Shown here: positions 11,101 through 23,350 of the stretch, one piece after another | How the letters are laid out: the number at the start of each line of letters is the position of its first letter | Position numbering within the stretch: the stretch's first letter is position 1 | Source of the DNA: Corythucha ciliata | Taxonomy: Eukaryota > Arthropoda > Insecta > Hemiptera > Tingidae | Assembly: GCA_038030265.1 (NCBI GenBank) | Contig: CM075941.1 | Coordinates: 18,104,001 to 18,168,000, forward strand | DNA length: 64,000 nucleotides | Direction: 5' to 3' | Program-made: the position numbers and the translations under genes | Notes under the pieces: model-generated | Told to the model about the DNA's origin: nothing | Database searches by the model: none | Seen by the model: only the letters and a program-made list of their open reading frames with translations

Positions 11101-13130
11101 TTTTATAAAAGTGTTCGAAAATTGAGAAAAAGCGCTGATTTATTAACTGTTATAAAAGTGAAAAAACCGCTAAATCGTAACTGACAATTTATTAACACTA
11201 TTACGCGGCTAAAATTGAGAAAAACCTATGAATCGCGCAGTAAATTTGCGGCTGAACTGGAGAAAAAGCGCGATTTGCTAGTTCTTGAAGTTATTTAACT
11301 GCTGATGATATTGAGAAAGTTGCACCGGCGGCTTCTGAAGGGAAATTAGCTGCTAAAATCGAAACAATACGCTGATCTCCAATTTCTAAAATTACTAAAA
11401 TTGTGAAAGGGGGCAAATATGTGCACCTCTTGGGCGGAATTTCGCAGCCACTAAAATATAAGAGAAACAAATGCCGCTGTATGCTGATATTCCGGGCAAA
11501 AATGTCAAAAAAAGCCTCATTCGTGGCATTTGAGAGATTGCGCAGAAAATTAATGAAAAAATGGGTCTTTCGCGCTATTGTGGTGACTTTCGGCGAGAGA
11601 ATGGAGAAAAATTGCTAATTCACATATTTCTGAAAAAACCGCTACAAAAATGAAACAAACAAAAAAGCAAGAGTTTATGGCTAAAAACGGTTACATACGA
11701 GTCTGTAACGCATTAGGACATTTTCATGTACAGCCGTTACCATGGCAACCGTTGTCATGGTAACCGTTGCTATGTGAGCCGTTACCATGGCAACCGTTGC
11801 TATGGTAACCGTTACCATGGCAACCGTTGCTATGGTAACCGTTGCTATGTGAGCCGTTACCATGGCAACCGTTGCTATGGTAACCGTTACCATGGCAACC
11901 GTTGCTATGGTAACCGTTACCATGGCAACCGTTGCTATGTGAGCCGTTACCATGGCAACCGTGGCTATGGTAACCGTTACCATGGCAACCGTTGCTATGT
12001 GAGCCGTTACCATGGCAACCGTTGCTATGGTAACCGTTGCAACGGGACCATTTGGGACAAATTTCGTTAGCAATTTTCGTGAGCAAATTTCGTTAGCAAT
12101 TTTCGTGAGCAAATTTCGTGACGATTTTTTTTTTATGTGCCATATGAAAGACATGAAAATGTCAAAATGAGAAAACGATCATTCCTGGCCAAAAATCAAA
12201 GATAGAAATGAATAAAAACGCTTATTCGTGACAAAAATGGAGAAAATCTTCAATTCGTGGCTTTTGATAAAAAGCACTAATTTCATGCATGTATAACTAA
12301 AATGAAATAAACTAAAAATAACGCTGTAATTTTAGGCTGAAATTGAGAAAAGCGTACCAATTCGCGGCTTCTGAACGCCACTTCGCGGCTAAAACAGGAG
12401 CAATACGCTGACCCCTGTTTCGCTGTATTGGCTCGTATAGGCGCGCTGCTTTTAGGGAGAAATATTGTGTAAAGATAGGGGAAAGTGCTAATATTCGGCT
12501 CATACATTGCAAAAAAAAGCGCTCATTCATGGCTAAAATTGATAAATTGCCAAAAATTGAGAAAAATCGTTATTTCGAGGGTCAATAAGGCTATCGAGAC
12601 TCTATTACGGCTAGAATTCAGGAAAAAACTCTTATGTTGCTGTTTTCCTAAGGCAAGTCTGGGGTTGAAATTGAAAACAAGTATACTAATTTGTGTTGCG
12701 AAAAGTAGAAAAAGTCGCCACCTGAACTGAACGGAGAAAACGCTTATTCGCGGCGGGGGAAAAAATGGAAAAGCCTTAATAATTCACGACTATAATCGCT
12801 GAAAAAGTTGCTTGAAGCTGTAGAAATGAAATAAACAAAAAACGCTAACTTATTGCGGCTGAAATTGGGAAAGCACCAATTCAGGTCAAAAATTGAAAAA
12901 ATGCGCTGATTCGCAGCTATAATTGAGCAAAAACGCTCATTCACGGCGGTTTAAATTGCGGAGGAAAAACGCTAAGTTTGCGGCTAAAACTGAGATAAAG
13001 CACTAATTCACGATTAAAATTAGTACTTAGTACGATTAAATTAAGGAAAGTTTATAAAGCGGCTAAAACTTTATAAAAGCGATGATTCGCGACCAATACT
13101 TCATTAGACAGCAGAGCGCTATATTCACGG
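11100..13130 (+). repeat. Degenerate 30-bp array, gcgctaattcgcggctaaaattgag motif
   Basis: Best units read gcgctaattcrcggctaaaa followed by ttgagaaaaa, about 30 bp. Individual units are diverged by substitutions and short indels but phase is often kept for several units. Interrupted by the X-box minisatellite at 11733-12041. No gene is seen. Confidence 0.75.
11733..12041. repeat. X-box minisatellite (30-bp unit, RFX-type palindromes)
   Basis: About ten 30-bp units alternate GTTACCATGGCAAC with GTTGCTATGGTAAC or GTTGCTATGTGAGC. I count nine exact GTTACCATGGCAAC copies. This 14-mer fits the RFX X-box consensus GTNRCC-(N0-3)-RGYAAC with a 2-bp centre. Because the period is a multiple of three, long repetitive frames are open on both strands (Met/Ala/Thr/Val-rich or His/Gly/Cys-rich); I do not regard these as genes. 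It lies about 1.1 kb upstream of the CDC73 start codon. Confidence 0.93.
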
Positions 13131-13768
13131 CCAATATTAGGACTCATGAGCGTAGCCAGAGGTGGGCAGCTGCCTTCCCCTAGACTCGAAAGCGCAGATT
13201 TAGTGGGGCAGCATATGCCCACCCCCTAGATACATTCGGAAAGTATAAATCCTTCGGGATAACTACATTTTGTTTCGTCGGCGCTCATTAATCAAATAAT
13301 TTCTCGAATTTCGCTAATAAAAAAATCAATTTCAAGAATCTTTGTTGCTCACAAAACGAATTTTACAAGGGTGACATAATTCAAAGACCAATTTCGCGGC
13401 TGTTGCGCCGTAAGAATACCTACCATTTTAGCACCGATTTTAGCAGATCTGACTCAACTAAAAAGCAAACAGATGTTAAAGGGTTGGTCGACAAGGTCTG
13501 TTTAAGCTTTGTTAAGGGTTTAAAGTTTTAAACGATATTGTACGCAAAATGCAAAATTATGACTGGGGTTTAAACTCTTAAGCTCAGCTTTGGGATAAAC
13601 AGGACTTTGAACCCACGTGTTCGGCCCGGGCCTAAACCACAATCTTCGCGATTAGATCGCCATTTCGACCTAATATCGCCAGATTTGAGGTAAACCCACT
13701 AAATTTATTTTTAATGTGAAATCGCTAGTTTTGCAGTGAAAACATACGTTTTTAACTTAAGGTCGATC

Positions 13769-13941
13769 GTCCACTGGAAGCGTTTTCGAGCGGCGCTGCA
13801 ACGAGCGTACATTCAAAAAGGCTTCAATTGAATTCACTGCAGATAAGCCTGCAGTGGACGATGTCACATTCAAGCTGAAGCTTTGGGATACACGCTCATT
13901 GTCACGCATCGTAGCGCCGCTCGAAAACGCTTCCAGTGGAC
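13769..13941. mobile_element. MITE with about 29-bp terminal inverted repeats
   Basis: The left end GTCCACTGGAAGCGTTTTCG (13769 onward, continuing AGCGGCGCT) is matched exactly in reverse complement at 13913-13941. The interior of about 115 bp has no frame. The flanking 13130-13760 holds nothing recognisable. Confidence 0.8.
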
Positions 13942-13949
13942 GACGTACC

Positions 13950-14890
13950 GATCTAAAACTTCATATTGGGTTGAAACTCGTCAGTTGTGTGATGAAATTT
14001 CCGGTTCTGAGGTAAATCCTCCAGTTTCCGGGTAAGATTTTCTTTATGAGGGAAACTGACGAAATTAGTTTAACAGTAAAATCACCCAGTTATAGAGTAA
14101 TTCACAGTAGTGAAATATTCAGTTTTTATATCAGACGTCAGCTTTGGCTTGAAATCGTAAGTTTTGTGTTGAAATCGTCAGTTTTATGTTGAAATCGTCA
14201 GTTTCCAAGACGGAGTCGTTAGGTTTAGCGTGAAATCGTTGTCTGTTCACGGAAAAGCGCCAGTTTTTGGGAAAAATCGACAGTTTAGGAAAGTTTTTGG
14301 GATGAAATCGTTAGTTTTGGGATTAAAACACCCAGTTTTGAGGTGAAATAATGTATTTGAGCTTTTTTGAGGTTTTAAACCGTCAAATTTGGTTTTGGGG
14401 TAAAATTGCCAATTTTGTGGTAACGTAATCAGTATGGGGCAACACGTCAGCTTTGACTTGAAATCGTCTGTTTTGGTATAAAATCGTCAAATTTTAGGCA
14501 GTTTTGTGGTTAAACCGCTGGTTTTCAAGTCAGAGTCGTCCTTTTTAATTTAAAATCATCCGTTTTTGGGAAAACTTCATGTATCAAAGTGACATGTATC
14601 AGTTTTGGTGTAAAATATCCGAGAAATCAAACGTTTTTGGAGTGAAATCGCCACTTCATGAGGGATAAAATCGGCAGTTTCTATTGCAAATGGTCTGTTT
14701 TGGTAAGATCAATCGTTTTTCATCAGTTTGGTTTAAACCCGCCAGTTTTAGGGTGCCACCAGTGTGTGCTGTGAAATCTTTAGTTTAGGGGTAACACTTC
14801 GGCTCTGGCGTGAAATCGCCAGTGTGAAGTGAAATATTCAGTTACTGAGTGAAATCTTTAGTTATGGGTGTAAAAACAGCAGTTTTGAGT
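13950..14890 (+). repeat. Degenerate 21-bp array, gaaatcgtcagttttg motif
   Basis: About 40 loose units of tgaaatcgtcagttttgggg-type sequence with a spacing near 20-22 bp. The same motif occurs inverted (aactggcgattttaaccc) at 37900-38340 and 38530-38600. Confidence 0.75.
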
Positions 14891-15246
14891 TAGAAATCGT
14901 TAAGCATATATAAGCGCTAAATTTGCAGCGGACAAAGCGCTAATTTTTGTAGTTATACAACTACTAAAAATCAATAATTCGCATTTCCTCAATGTAAATT
15001 CCAGACCAAAATGTTGAAGAAACCACTGATTCGTGGAGTAAAGAGGTCAGGTCATTTTAAGGGTGAAAATATGAAAAAACCGCCAACCGACAAGGATAAA
15101 GCGTTAGTTCACGGATAAAATTATAACCCTTACTCCAACTCTAATAAACTGTAATTAGCTGCTGAAACTGAGTAAAATCGCTAATTAGCAGCTAAATAAT
15201 AGAAAACTGCTAATTCACAGGATAAAAACACTACTTCGCGGCTAAT

Positions 15247-15763
15247 AGAGAGTTATTGCATAACCGTCTGACGGTTAACGTTAACGGTTATGTGACGTCA
15301 TGATAAGAGTAAAATTCAAATTTTGACTTCAAGCGTTAACCACAAACGTTTAAAGACCAGTGTGAGGAGGTGTTTTATTAATTTATTTAAAGCAATTAAG
15401 TGCATCTATGCCCTACCATGTGTTCATATTTTAGCGCAACTATTATTTGCAATAGGGAGTTATTGCATAGCTGTCTGATGCTTAACGTATACGGTAATAC
15501 GGTTATGTGAGATGTGACGTCACCATAAGCGTAGCCGTTTGAGTTGGTGGAAAAAGAGTTATTGCAAATAATAGTTGCGCTAAAATACGAACACATCGTA
15601 GGGCATAAATGCACTTAATTGCTTTAAATAAATTAATAAAACACCTTCTGGTCTTTAAACGTTTGTGGCTAACGCTTGAAGTCAAAATTTGAATTTTACG
15701 CTTATCGTAACGTCACATAACCGTTAACGTTAACCGTCAGATGGTTATGCAGTAACTCCCTAA
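15247..15763. mobile_element. Foldback MITE, copy 1 (cataaccgt..acggttatg ends)
   Basis: The left end gagttattgcataaccgtct and the right end gatggttatgcagtaactcc are inverted repeats. Further inward gacgtcacataaccgttaac is repeated in both orientations, and the middle holds a second palindrome around gttattgcaaataatagttg. 14890-15245 is again gcgctaattcgcgg-type array. Confidence 0.8.
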
Positions 15764-15935
15764 CCCTAATGTGAGGAAAAAAACACTAATTTCGAGGCTA
15801 AAATTGAAAAAACGCCAATTCGCGATTTCTAGGGGCAACTTCGTGGCAAAAACTGTCAGTGCCGTCTTTTAGGCGGGGGCCCGACTGAAAAAAACGCTCA
15901 TTCACAGCCAATGTTGAGAAAATTCACGGTTTTCA

Positions 15936-16622
15936 GTGTGAAAATGGACATTTTGTCCAAAGTTAGCGAAAGATTCTTGGAGTAAACTGGGAAAATATCA
16001 GGATATTTTTATAAATGTCAGTTTTTGACAACTGTTGAAAGCTAGACTACATTAGCTTCCCAGCGCCCGGCAAATTCCTCTAAAACTGTATGAAGTAATT
16101 AAGTTTAATACTTCATGCTTATTTTACTTCTGTCCTTTGCAATTTTTTGAGAAAAATCCATTGTTATACCAAAAAATGAGGCAATTAGGCCCATTTTGAG
16201 TGCCTAAAGGAAGATACGAAAGCTATTTCAAGAAACATTTTTTAGCTTATTCCACTTTTATTTGTCTTTCCTCATAGATGAGCATAGGAAAAGTGAACTA
16301 AGCTGAAAAAAAAAGTTTTGGGAATGGCTCTTGATCTTCTTGTAGGCACTCAAAATGGGCCCAATTGCCTCATTTTTTTGTATAACAATGGATTTTTATC
16401 AAAAAATTGCAAAGGACAGGAGTAAAATAAGCATGAAGTAGTGAACTAAGTTACTTCATACAGTTTTAGAGGAACTTGCCAGGTGCTGCAGGGAGCACCA
16501 TGGCTAATGTAGTCTAGCTTTGAACAGTTGTCAAAACAGACATTTATAAAAATATCCTGATATTTTCCCAGTTTACTCAAAGAATCTTTCGCTATCATTA
16601 GACAAAATGTCTTTACTCACAC
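15936..16622. mobile_element. 680-bp foldback element
   Basis: Arms of about 330 bp: gtgtgaaaatggacattttg at the left is mirrored by caaaatgtctttactcacac at the right. Internal landmarks such as actgtatgaagtaa and gggcaattgcctcatt-type stretches occur in both orientations. Arms are diverged by several percent. No coding frame is seen. Confidence 0.85.
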
Positions 16623-17575
16623 AAAAAAAGAGTGCTCTTTTCAGTGGTGTCGTTGGATTTAACCTAGGACGCTTACTTCCCATGTTACAGATGTTTTTGT
16701 TGTGGAAACCCGTGATGTGCTAAAAAACAACAAATTGATTATCTGAACTAGGAATGGAAATCTGGCCTTAGGTCATAGGACATTTTTTGTTGCATTTTGG
16801 GTGTACAATCACCCCTCTCATTTTGTTCAACCAAGTACCAATCACCGTGTATTTGAGTGCTACGGGTCTTGAAAAATTACCCTACCAATAAAATCTCGCT
16901 TTTTGGCGAGATTAGGTATTTTGTTGATTGACTGTATTTCCTGAACTAACAGACCCATGATGCTCGGGCATCGCTTAAATTGTAGCAAATTTAGTTGGCT
17001 TTAACAATGTACACTGTGGTCATGCTCGAAAAACTCTTTCCTCTGGTATTTTTGTTTGAAAACCCAGAAAAAGTGATGAAATTTCTTAGTTTTTCGAGTG
17101 CCACGAGTTAAGCACAAGGTTTTGAGGGTTGCAAACTTGAGTAATAACTGTTCTCATTGGTCCTAACAACACGCAACAAAAAAATCAAGTACATGCATGT
17201 TTGCGATTTACCCCGATTATTGTGTCTATATTGACTGGTCTATTAAAAAATATGGGAAATTCAATATTACATTTATTGTTAACAGGTTCTGTGGCGTCAA
17301 GCCAATGGAAAAGTCGGAAAAGCTTCAAACCCTCTAATTTGAAGTATCGGTTTTCGGGGTCAGGGTACTTTTTTCTGGGGGAAAATAGGATGAGAAATCC
17401 AAAAAAATATATTTAAAAATCTATGATGAACGGTTTTCATGCTATCACAGAAAAACGGTGTCACTTCAGGTAAGAACACACCCCAAAATATATTTTAGGC
17501 TGCAGCGTATGTGAAATTATGGTTACTTTCCCCACGAAATATGAACATTTATAATACGGATTTTCTTTTCAACTA
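16623..17575. other. Unassigned single-copy-looking sequence
   Basis: About 950 bases with neither the degenerate arrays nor a convincing gene. It lies between two duplicated blocks (15440-15935 and 17580-18510), so it is probably part of the insertion or duplication that separated them. Confidence 0.4.
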
Positions 17576-17579
17576 TTAT

Positions 17580-18510
17580 TTGCAATAGGGAGTTATTGCA
17601 TAGCTGTCTGATGCTTAACGTATACGGTAATACCGTTATGTGAGATGTGACGTCACCATAAGCGTAGCCGTTTGAGTTGGTGGAAAAAGAGTTATTGCAA
17701 ATAATAGTTGCGCTAAAATACGAACACATCGTAGGGCATAAATGCACTTAATTGCTTTAAATAAATTAATAAAACACCTTCTGGTCTTTAAACGTTCGTG
17801 GCTAACGCTTGAAGTCAAAATATGAATTTCACGCTTATCGTAACGTCACATAACCGTTAACTTCACGATATTTGACGAGGTCATGATTTAATGATTTAAT
17901 AAGATGTCCGTACTAGACCTCCGTATTCAAATATTTATTAAATGTCCGACGTTTCGCCCATGTTAGGGCATGTTCACGGACTTATCTGTACAAAAAAAAA
18001 CAATTAACCACGTCGGCGGCCCTACAGAATCATACAAGGGTGAAACAACAACAACTCACCTATCTCTTTTCAAGTGAATATTGCACTATAAAAGAATGTA
18101 TAACGTCGGTGCGTTTTTTGCACGCACAAACGTTACACAAACAAAAACGCACCGACGTTATACATTCTTTTATAGTGCAATATTCACTTGAAAAGAGATA
18201 GGTGAGTAGTTGTTGTTTCACCATTGTATGATTCTGTAGGGCCGCCGACGTGGTTAATTGGTTTTTTTTGTACAGATAAGTCCGTGAACATGCCGTTAAC
18301 GTAACCGTCAGATGGTTATGCTGTAACCTCCCTAACCATAATGTGAGGAAAAAAACACTAATTTCGAGGCTAAAATTGAGAAAACGCCAATTCGCGATTT
18401 CTAGGGGCAACTTCGTGGCAAAAACTGTCAGTGCCGTCTTTTAGGCGGGGGCCCGACTGAAAAAAACGCTCATTCACAGCCAATGTTGAGAAAATTCACG
18501 GTTTTCAGTG
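17580..18510. mobile_element. Second copy of the foldback MITE, with its flank and a nested insertion
   Basis: 17580-17868 repeats 15450-15720 almost base for base. 18296-18510 repeats the MITE end and its downstream array flank (15735-15943, including ggcgggggcccgactgaaaa). Between them a different palindrome is inserted. Because the flank is copied too, this is a segmental duplication and not a second transposition. Confidence 0.85.
17969..18292. mobile_element. 324-bp palindromic element nested in the duplicated MITE
   Basis: Arms of about 155 bp (catgttcacggacttatctg ... cagataagtccgtgaacatg) with matching interiors, including aacgtcggtgcgtttttt and its complement. Near-perfect, so young. 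17870-17968 is extra sequence outside the palindrome. Confidence 0.85.
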
Positions 18511-19028
18511 ACTGAGATAAAATGATAATTCATCTCCAAAGTGAAAGAAATTGCTAATTCGGGCCTAAAATCAAGAAAACCCCATATTGTCGACTAAAAT
18601 GTGTGAAAAGCTCTAGTTGAGAAAAAGCTCTAATTCACAGATAATTGACAAAATGCCAATTCGCGATTAAAATTGAGAAAAGATGCTTTGCAAACGGCAA
18701 GACGCCTTGCTCGGCCTCGTCCCGCTAAAAATTTCTGGCGACGATTCAGGCGCATTTGCTAGTGACCAAGTAACGTCGTGATGATGGTTTCAAGCGCAAT
18801 CAGATGATACGGATTTTTCATATCGATGGGCTCCCGGACTATAATAAAATGAGTTCTGGAATACAATTTTGATTTCGCACGAAGCCCGCTTCGTGCTCAG
18901 TAATATTTTATTTTGTATTCTAACTTCAGTTTCATTCTTCATACGTATTCATTCACTTACATTATACCCGTTTTAAATCTCACGTCTGATTTGAGTATCT
19001 ACGGTGTAATTAAGTTGATTCCTGTCAT
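18511..19028. other. Array remnant and 3' flank of the DNAJC30-like gene
   Basis: The gcgctaattcgc-type array ends near 18700. The remaining 330 bases contain a short palindrome (gcacgaagcccgcttcgtgc near 18877) and no gene. Confidence 0.4.
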
Positions 19029-19639
19029 CTATTTCATTCTAGTTGTCCTGTCGTTACGAGTTAACCACCACAGTAGAGCGCACCCGACAGTTAAAATGAA
19101 ACAGCTCACGTACGTACGTTCGCTACTAAATTGTTGCTCATCTCTAATGTTCTTGAGCGTGTTGTACTCCTCGAGATTTTCTTTGTTTTTTCTAATCGTG
19201 CTCGTATAATGCAATCGCGTCCAATGGTCGAAATCATAAATCGGTGCTCGTCCTCCAGACTGTCTCGCCTCAGCCGAACTGCCGTCTTCCTCGTAGCCAG
19301 TTTTTGAGTGTTTATCCCACGCGACATCGGATTCCAATGCTCCCAGATCGTACAGCCGGCGAGTTTTCGGATTACCTATCACCTTGAAATCACATTTTTT
19401 CAATTTCATACTAGACATCGTCATTTTAACACAGCGCGACTGACCTCGTATGCGTTCGATATTTCCTGAAATCGGTCGTTGTCTCCTTTTTGTTTGTCGG
19501 GATGAAATACTTTCGAGAGCTTGTAATAAGCAGTTTTGATCTCATTTTGTGTCGCGTTGTTGTTTATCCCTAAAACTTCGTAGTGAGATTTTTTCGATGC
19601 CGAACAGAAGTAGCGTTGGGCACAGAGTCGAACAAGCAT
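19029..19639 (-). CDS. DNAJC30: DNAJC30-like mitochondrial J-domain protein, 2 exons
   Basis: Small type-III Hsp40. Exon 1 is 19445-19639 and exon 2 is 19029-19382, joined phase 0 across a 62-nt intron (donor gtcagt, acceptor ttcaag). Predicted length is 182 aa. The J domain spans about residues 17-75 (HYEVLGINNNATQNEIKTAY) with the Hsp70-activating HPD at 46-48 and the end motif EVIGNPKTRRLYDLG crossing the splice. The N-terminus MLVRLCAQRYF is basic and hydrophobic, fitting a mitochondrial presequence. A single membrane segment lies near residues 158-175 (CFILTVGCALLWWL) with a basic tail. J domain first and a C-terminal membrane anchor is the DNAJC30 architecture; other short membrane J proteins such as DNAJC4 are alternatives. 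DNAJC30 acts at the inner mitochondrial membrane; that role here is inference. Confidence 0.8.
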
Positions 19640-19950
19640 TACTCCCGCAGATCAAGAATTAGACCGGACCACTCAATTCAACATCTCGAAAATAATTGGA
19701 AGGAAAATAATTTGACACTTCCTTATCACTATTATCTAAAACAGTGCTGAAAGGTTTTAAATTTTCCAGATGATGTGCAGCCGCGCACGGATCGTTCGTG
19801 TTCACTCTTTGGTGGTGGAGTAGCCGACGGTTTGCTGTGCCCAACTGTGTGGTGAGGGTAGTATCCTGATAGGCCTGATGTCCTACTTTCCCCGGACGTG
19901 TCCTTTGTCCTACTTAGTAAAGAGTCCGGGGACATCTAGGCTCAGGGGCG
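19640..19950 (-). promoter_or_regulatory. 5' flank/UTR of the DNAJC30-like gene
   Basis: Non-repetitive sequence upstream of the ATG at 19639. Short frames here show no family resemblance. Assigned by position only. Confidence 0.35.
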
Positions 19951-20019
19951 TAGCTAGCCCGTGATCAAGGGGTGAGCAGCTGGGCACTGATCCAGAGTTG
20001 GGGGGGCTCACGTCTTAAG

Positions 20020-20930
20020 AAAAAGCGCTCGTTCGCGGATGAAATCATTTGCTGCTAAGACTGAGGAAAAACACCCATTCACGGCTAAAATTGAGGAATA
20101 GCGCTGATTCACGTTAAAGTTGGGAAATAAATCTCATTGTTCGTGGTTGAAATGAAGACAACACACCATTTTGCGATTTCGCAAATCCCGGGCGCAAATG
20201 AAGCACAAGTCGCGCACAGTTCGGGCCGAAATGAAGAAAATGCGCTAATTCACGGTTTATAGAGCTTATAGAGCTGATTGACCGTTTTTATAGTTTGCGG
20301 GTACAATTGAGAAAGAGCACGCTTTAGCGCATACATTTTTTATATAGTGCTTATTCACGCGCCGGCTAAAATTTAAAGGAAAATTGTTTATTTGCGAGAG
20401 AAATTGAGGAAAACGCCCATTTCAAGATTTCGCGTTGCAATGTTCGGGTCAAAATTAATAAAATTCGCTAACTTGCGGATTATGCGGACCATTTCACTGC
20501 TAAAATTTGAACGGAGGGAAAACTTACTCAAGGCAGAAGCACTATAAGGCAGGGAAAAAGCACTATAATTTGCTGTTAAAATTGAGGGAAAACGCATTGG
20601 CAAAATGTTACCATTTGTTGTTGTTTTGTGGAATTGCCGTGGCTAAATTTGAGAAAAAGCGTTCATCCACAGGTCAAATTGAGGAAAAACTTTTGCGGCT
20701 GAAATTGACAGCTAGAACGCACCAATCGGCGGTGCTATGCGTAAATTAAATAGTAAATAAAAAATGCATTATTCTAGGTTTTTTGAGACCTTTTCACGGC
20801 TAAAGTGAAGAAAATGGGGTGGTCCGAGGTAGAATTGAGAAAAAGCACTCAGTTTCAGCTAAAATTAAGGAAAAAAGTCAATTCGAGGCTAAAATAGTGC
20901 TCATTCACGTGTAAACCGGGGGAAAAAATC
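20020..20930 (+). repeat. Degenerate 30-bp array, ttcacggctaaaattgaggaaaa motif
   Basis: Same family as 11100-13130; good consecutive 30-mers begin at about 20085. 20930-21240 shows nothing recognisable. Confidence 0.75.
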
Positions 20931-21239
20931 CTGTGCAACTCCTCTTGACGAAAACTGGATCCACGCCCGTGGGCAGCTTCACTGGGGAAAATATCAGATG
21001 CACCAGTGCCTCTTTGCAAGCTTTATTTAACAGGATCTGGAGGTTGGAATCGCGTCAAATCACCAGAGACAAAGTTTGCACAGAAAACTGCCACTATCCG
21101 TCAAAAAATAAATATCGGCTGGAAGACTGTCGTTTTTAGACTTCTAATAGAAGTTCTATTATGCATTTTATGTCGAAAAACTGAAAACTTCCCCCTCGAA
21201 AATTGATACATTTCCTCTCCCACCCCTGTCTGGCTGGCA

Positions 21240-23350
21240 CAGCGGGCTGAACACGGTTTAAGCTAGCCAAGACCCACGAAATTGTGCTATTTCAAGAGGG
21301 GTAACAAATGCTCGCGAACATGATTCTCTAATAGCGAAATTGGTGTTTTAGTGAGCCAGCATCGCGACTATGGTTTATAACAGTGCAAAATCCATAACGT
21401 TTTTGAAAGAGGAAACTTCACGAAGCAAGCCAAGCCCAGACCCACAAAATCGGGGTTTTGGTGAGCTCGCGAAAATGATTTTTAGCGAGAAATACACAGA
21501 AAATTGGCTTTGTCAAATTGGAGTTTGTCCCCCGTATGTATTCTGACGAGGATTTCTCTCCCATAGTAACCACTTTTATTGAAAAGCAGACGTTTGTTTG
21601 TTTAAGCGAAATCGTCAGAACACATTTTCGTCAGAATTCGCATGCATAGTAACCCTGCTATAGCCTTAGTTAGTGGTTGAAATCTGAGATGTTGGTGGCT
21701 TGTTGAGGCAGAGCTGCGATAATGGTCTTATAGTGTGTGAAATTTGGTTTTCACGACAGTAAAAAGCACAGCGAAGTTGGTGTATTAGTGAGCGAAATTC
21801 GAAGAATTGTTTCTGTTGCTGAGCAAGTCCTGCGAAAAATTTGAAGATTTGCAAATGTGTTAGTCCTGTTGGATTTTAACTTTTAGATGGAATTTGTGGG
21901 TGGGCAGCTGCCCCCCCGCTGGCTACGCCCATGCCAGGCTCATTTTTCAAGTGTCTGGGGAGTGGTCAAAATTGCTTTCTTTTTTTTTGGACTACTTTTC
22001 GCTAGGGTAAACAAGATGTCAAAGTGTTTCCGAGGACGTCGACACGAAAAAAAAGTAGGACGCTTGCGATGGAAAGTAGGACACAATAGTAGGACGCCTG
22101 AAAACAAGTTAACTTCGACTAATCCCAGGAGATCCGTTTAATGTTAAAATTGTTTTTTACTAGTTAGAATGAATCGAATCCGCAAAATTAGATTTTTAAC
22201 GAGTGAAAGTCCGCAAAAGTTGTGTAGGAGCCAAAATGATGTAATTTTGATTTTAAATAAACGAAATTCGGGAATTCGGTTTTTGAAAGATTCAAATTAA
22301 TTTTTTTTAATCAGCCAAATTAACCTGCGAAACTGATTTTAGTGGGACCGAACCCCACAAAAATTTTGTTTTTAACAGCGTGAAAATCCGCGAAATCGGG
22401 GTGGAAATAACAAAAATCTGTTGAATTGGATTTTTAAGGTTCTAAATTTGAAACATTTTGTTATGGAAGAGAGAAACTGGAGGTTGAAAACTCCAAAATT
22501 GCTAAATTGGCTTTTCTGTGGTTCGTTTTCCGCCTAATTCGTTATTCGAATAAAGTGAACCCGCGAAACTAATTTTAGTAATAGTCGCGAAATTTGATAT
22601 CCCGAAAATTGGGTTACAAAAGGACCCAAGTCCCTGAAATCGGGTTTCATGGGAGCCCTGTCCACGAAATTGGATTCTGAATGAGCGAAAGTTCACAAGA
22701 ATGGTTTATGAAAGAGCGAAACTCACGAAAATTTGGTTTTGGAAAGAGCAAAACTCACAAAGTTTAGTTTTAAAAGCGTGAAAATCCACCCAACCCAACT
22801 TTTGTGGCGTTAACTCTTTAAAAAGTCAGTTCCGCAGAACCGGTTCCTTCAAAAAACTTATTAGGCAAAAAAACTACAAATTACAATTTCGCTGGAGATT
22901 TTTACTCTTCCAATAACAACGTTTCAAGTTTGGCACCTTAAAAACCAAATTTCACGGAATTTTGTTATTTCTTACCCCAATTTAGCTGATTTACATGCTA
23001 AAAAAAAACAAATTTCGTGGGGTTGTCTCTTTCAAAAACAAATTTTACGAACCTTCGCTCTTTCAAGACCCAATTTCACGGGCTTTTCCGCTTTTAAAAC
23101 TCAATTTCAAAGATTTGTAACTTTCAAGAAAACCCAAATTTCGTGGCTTTACCTCTTTATGAAATATTCAGTCAGGGAACTTTTATAATTTTGGTCAAAT
23201 ATTGGGACCCAAACTCACAAAAAGTTGTCCCTGAATATTGCAATTACACCAATATTCGTCAGGGCATGAGTGCGGCGGCCATAACTGGGTCCGCGGCCCT
23301 GAAACTAACTTTTGGTGAAAATTGTGCCTGAAAACATCCAATTTCGCTTA
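21240..23350. repeat. Degenerate gcgaaattgg arrays, direct then inverted
   Basis: The direct form (gcgaaattg.tttttagtgagcc) runs 21240-21870 and 22160-22760; the inverted form (caatttcgtgg.tttggctctttcaaaa) runs 22790-23350. The switch of orientation near 22780 makes this a very large, blurred inverted repeat. A gtaggac motif cluster lies at 22050-22100. No gene is seen. Confidence 0.65.

Noticed and set aside
11681..12154. Open frames of 114-157 codons on both strands across the X-box minisatellite
   Set aside because: They exist only because the 30-bp unit is divisible by three and lacks stops; no start context, splice support or known repeat-protein family.
15247..18510. CRISPR array
   Set aside because: Repeats here are long palindromes and duplicated blocks in eukaryotic DNA, with no short regular direct repeats and unique spacers.
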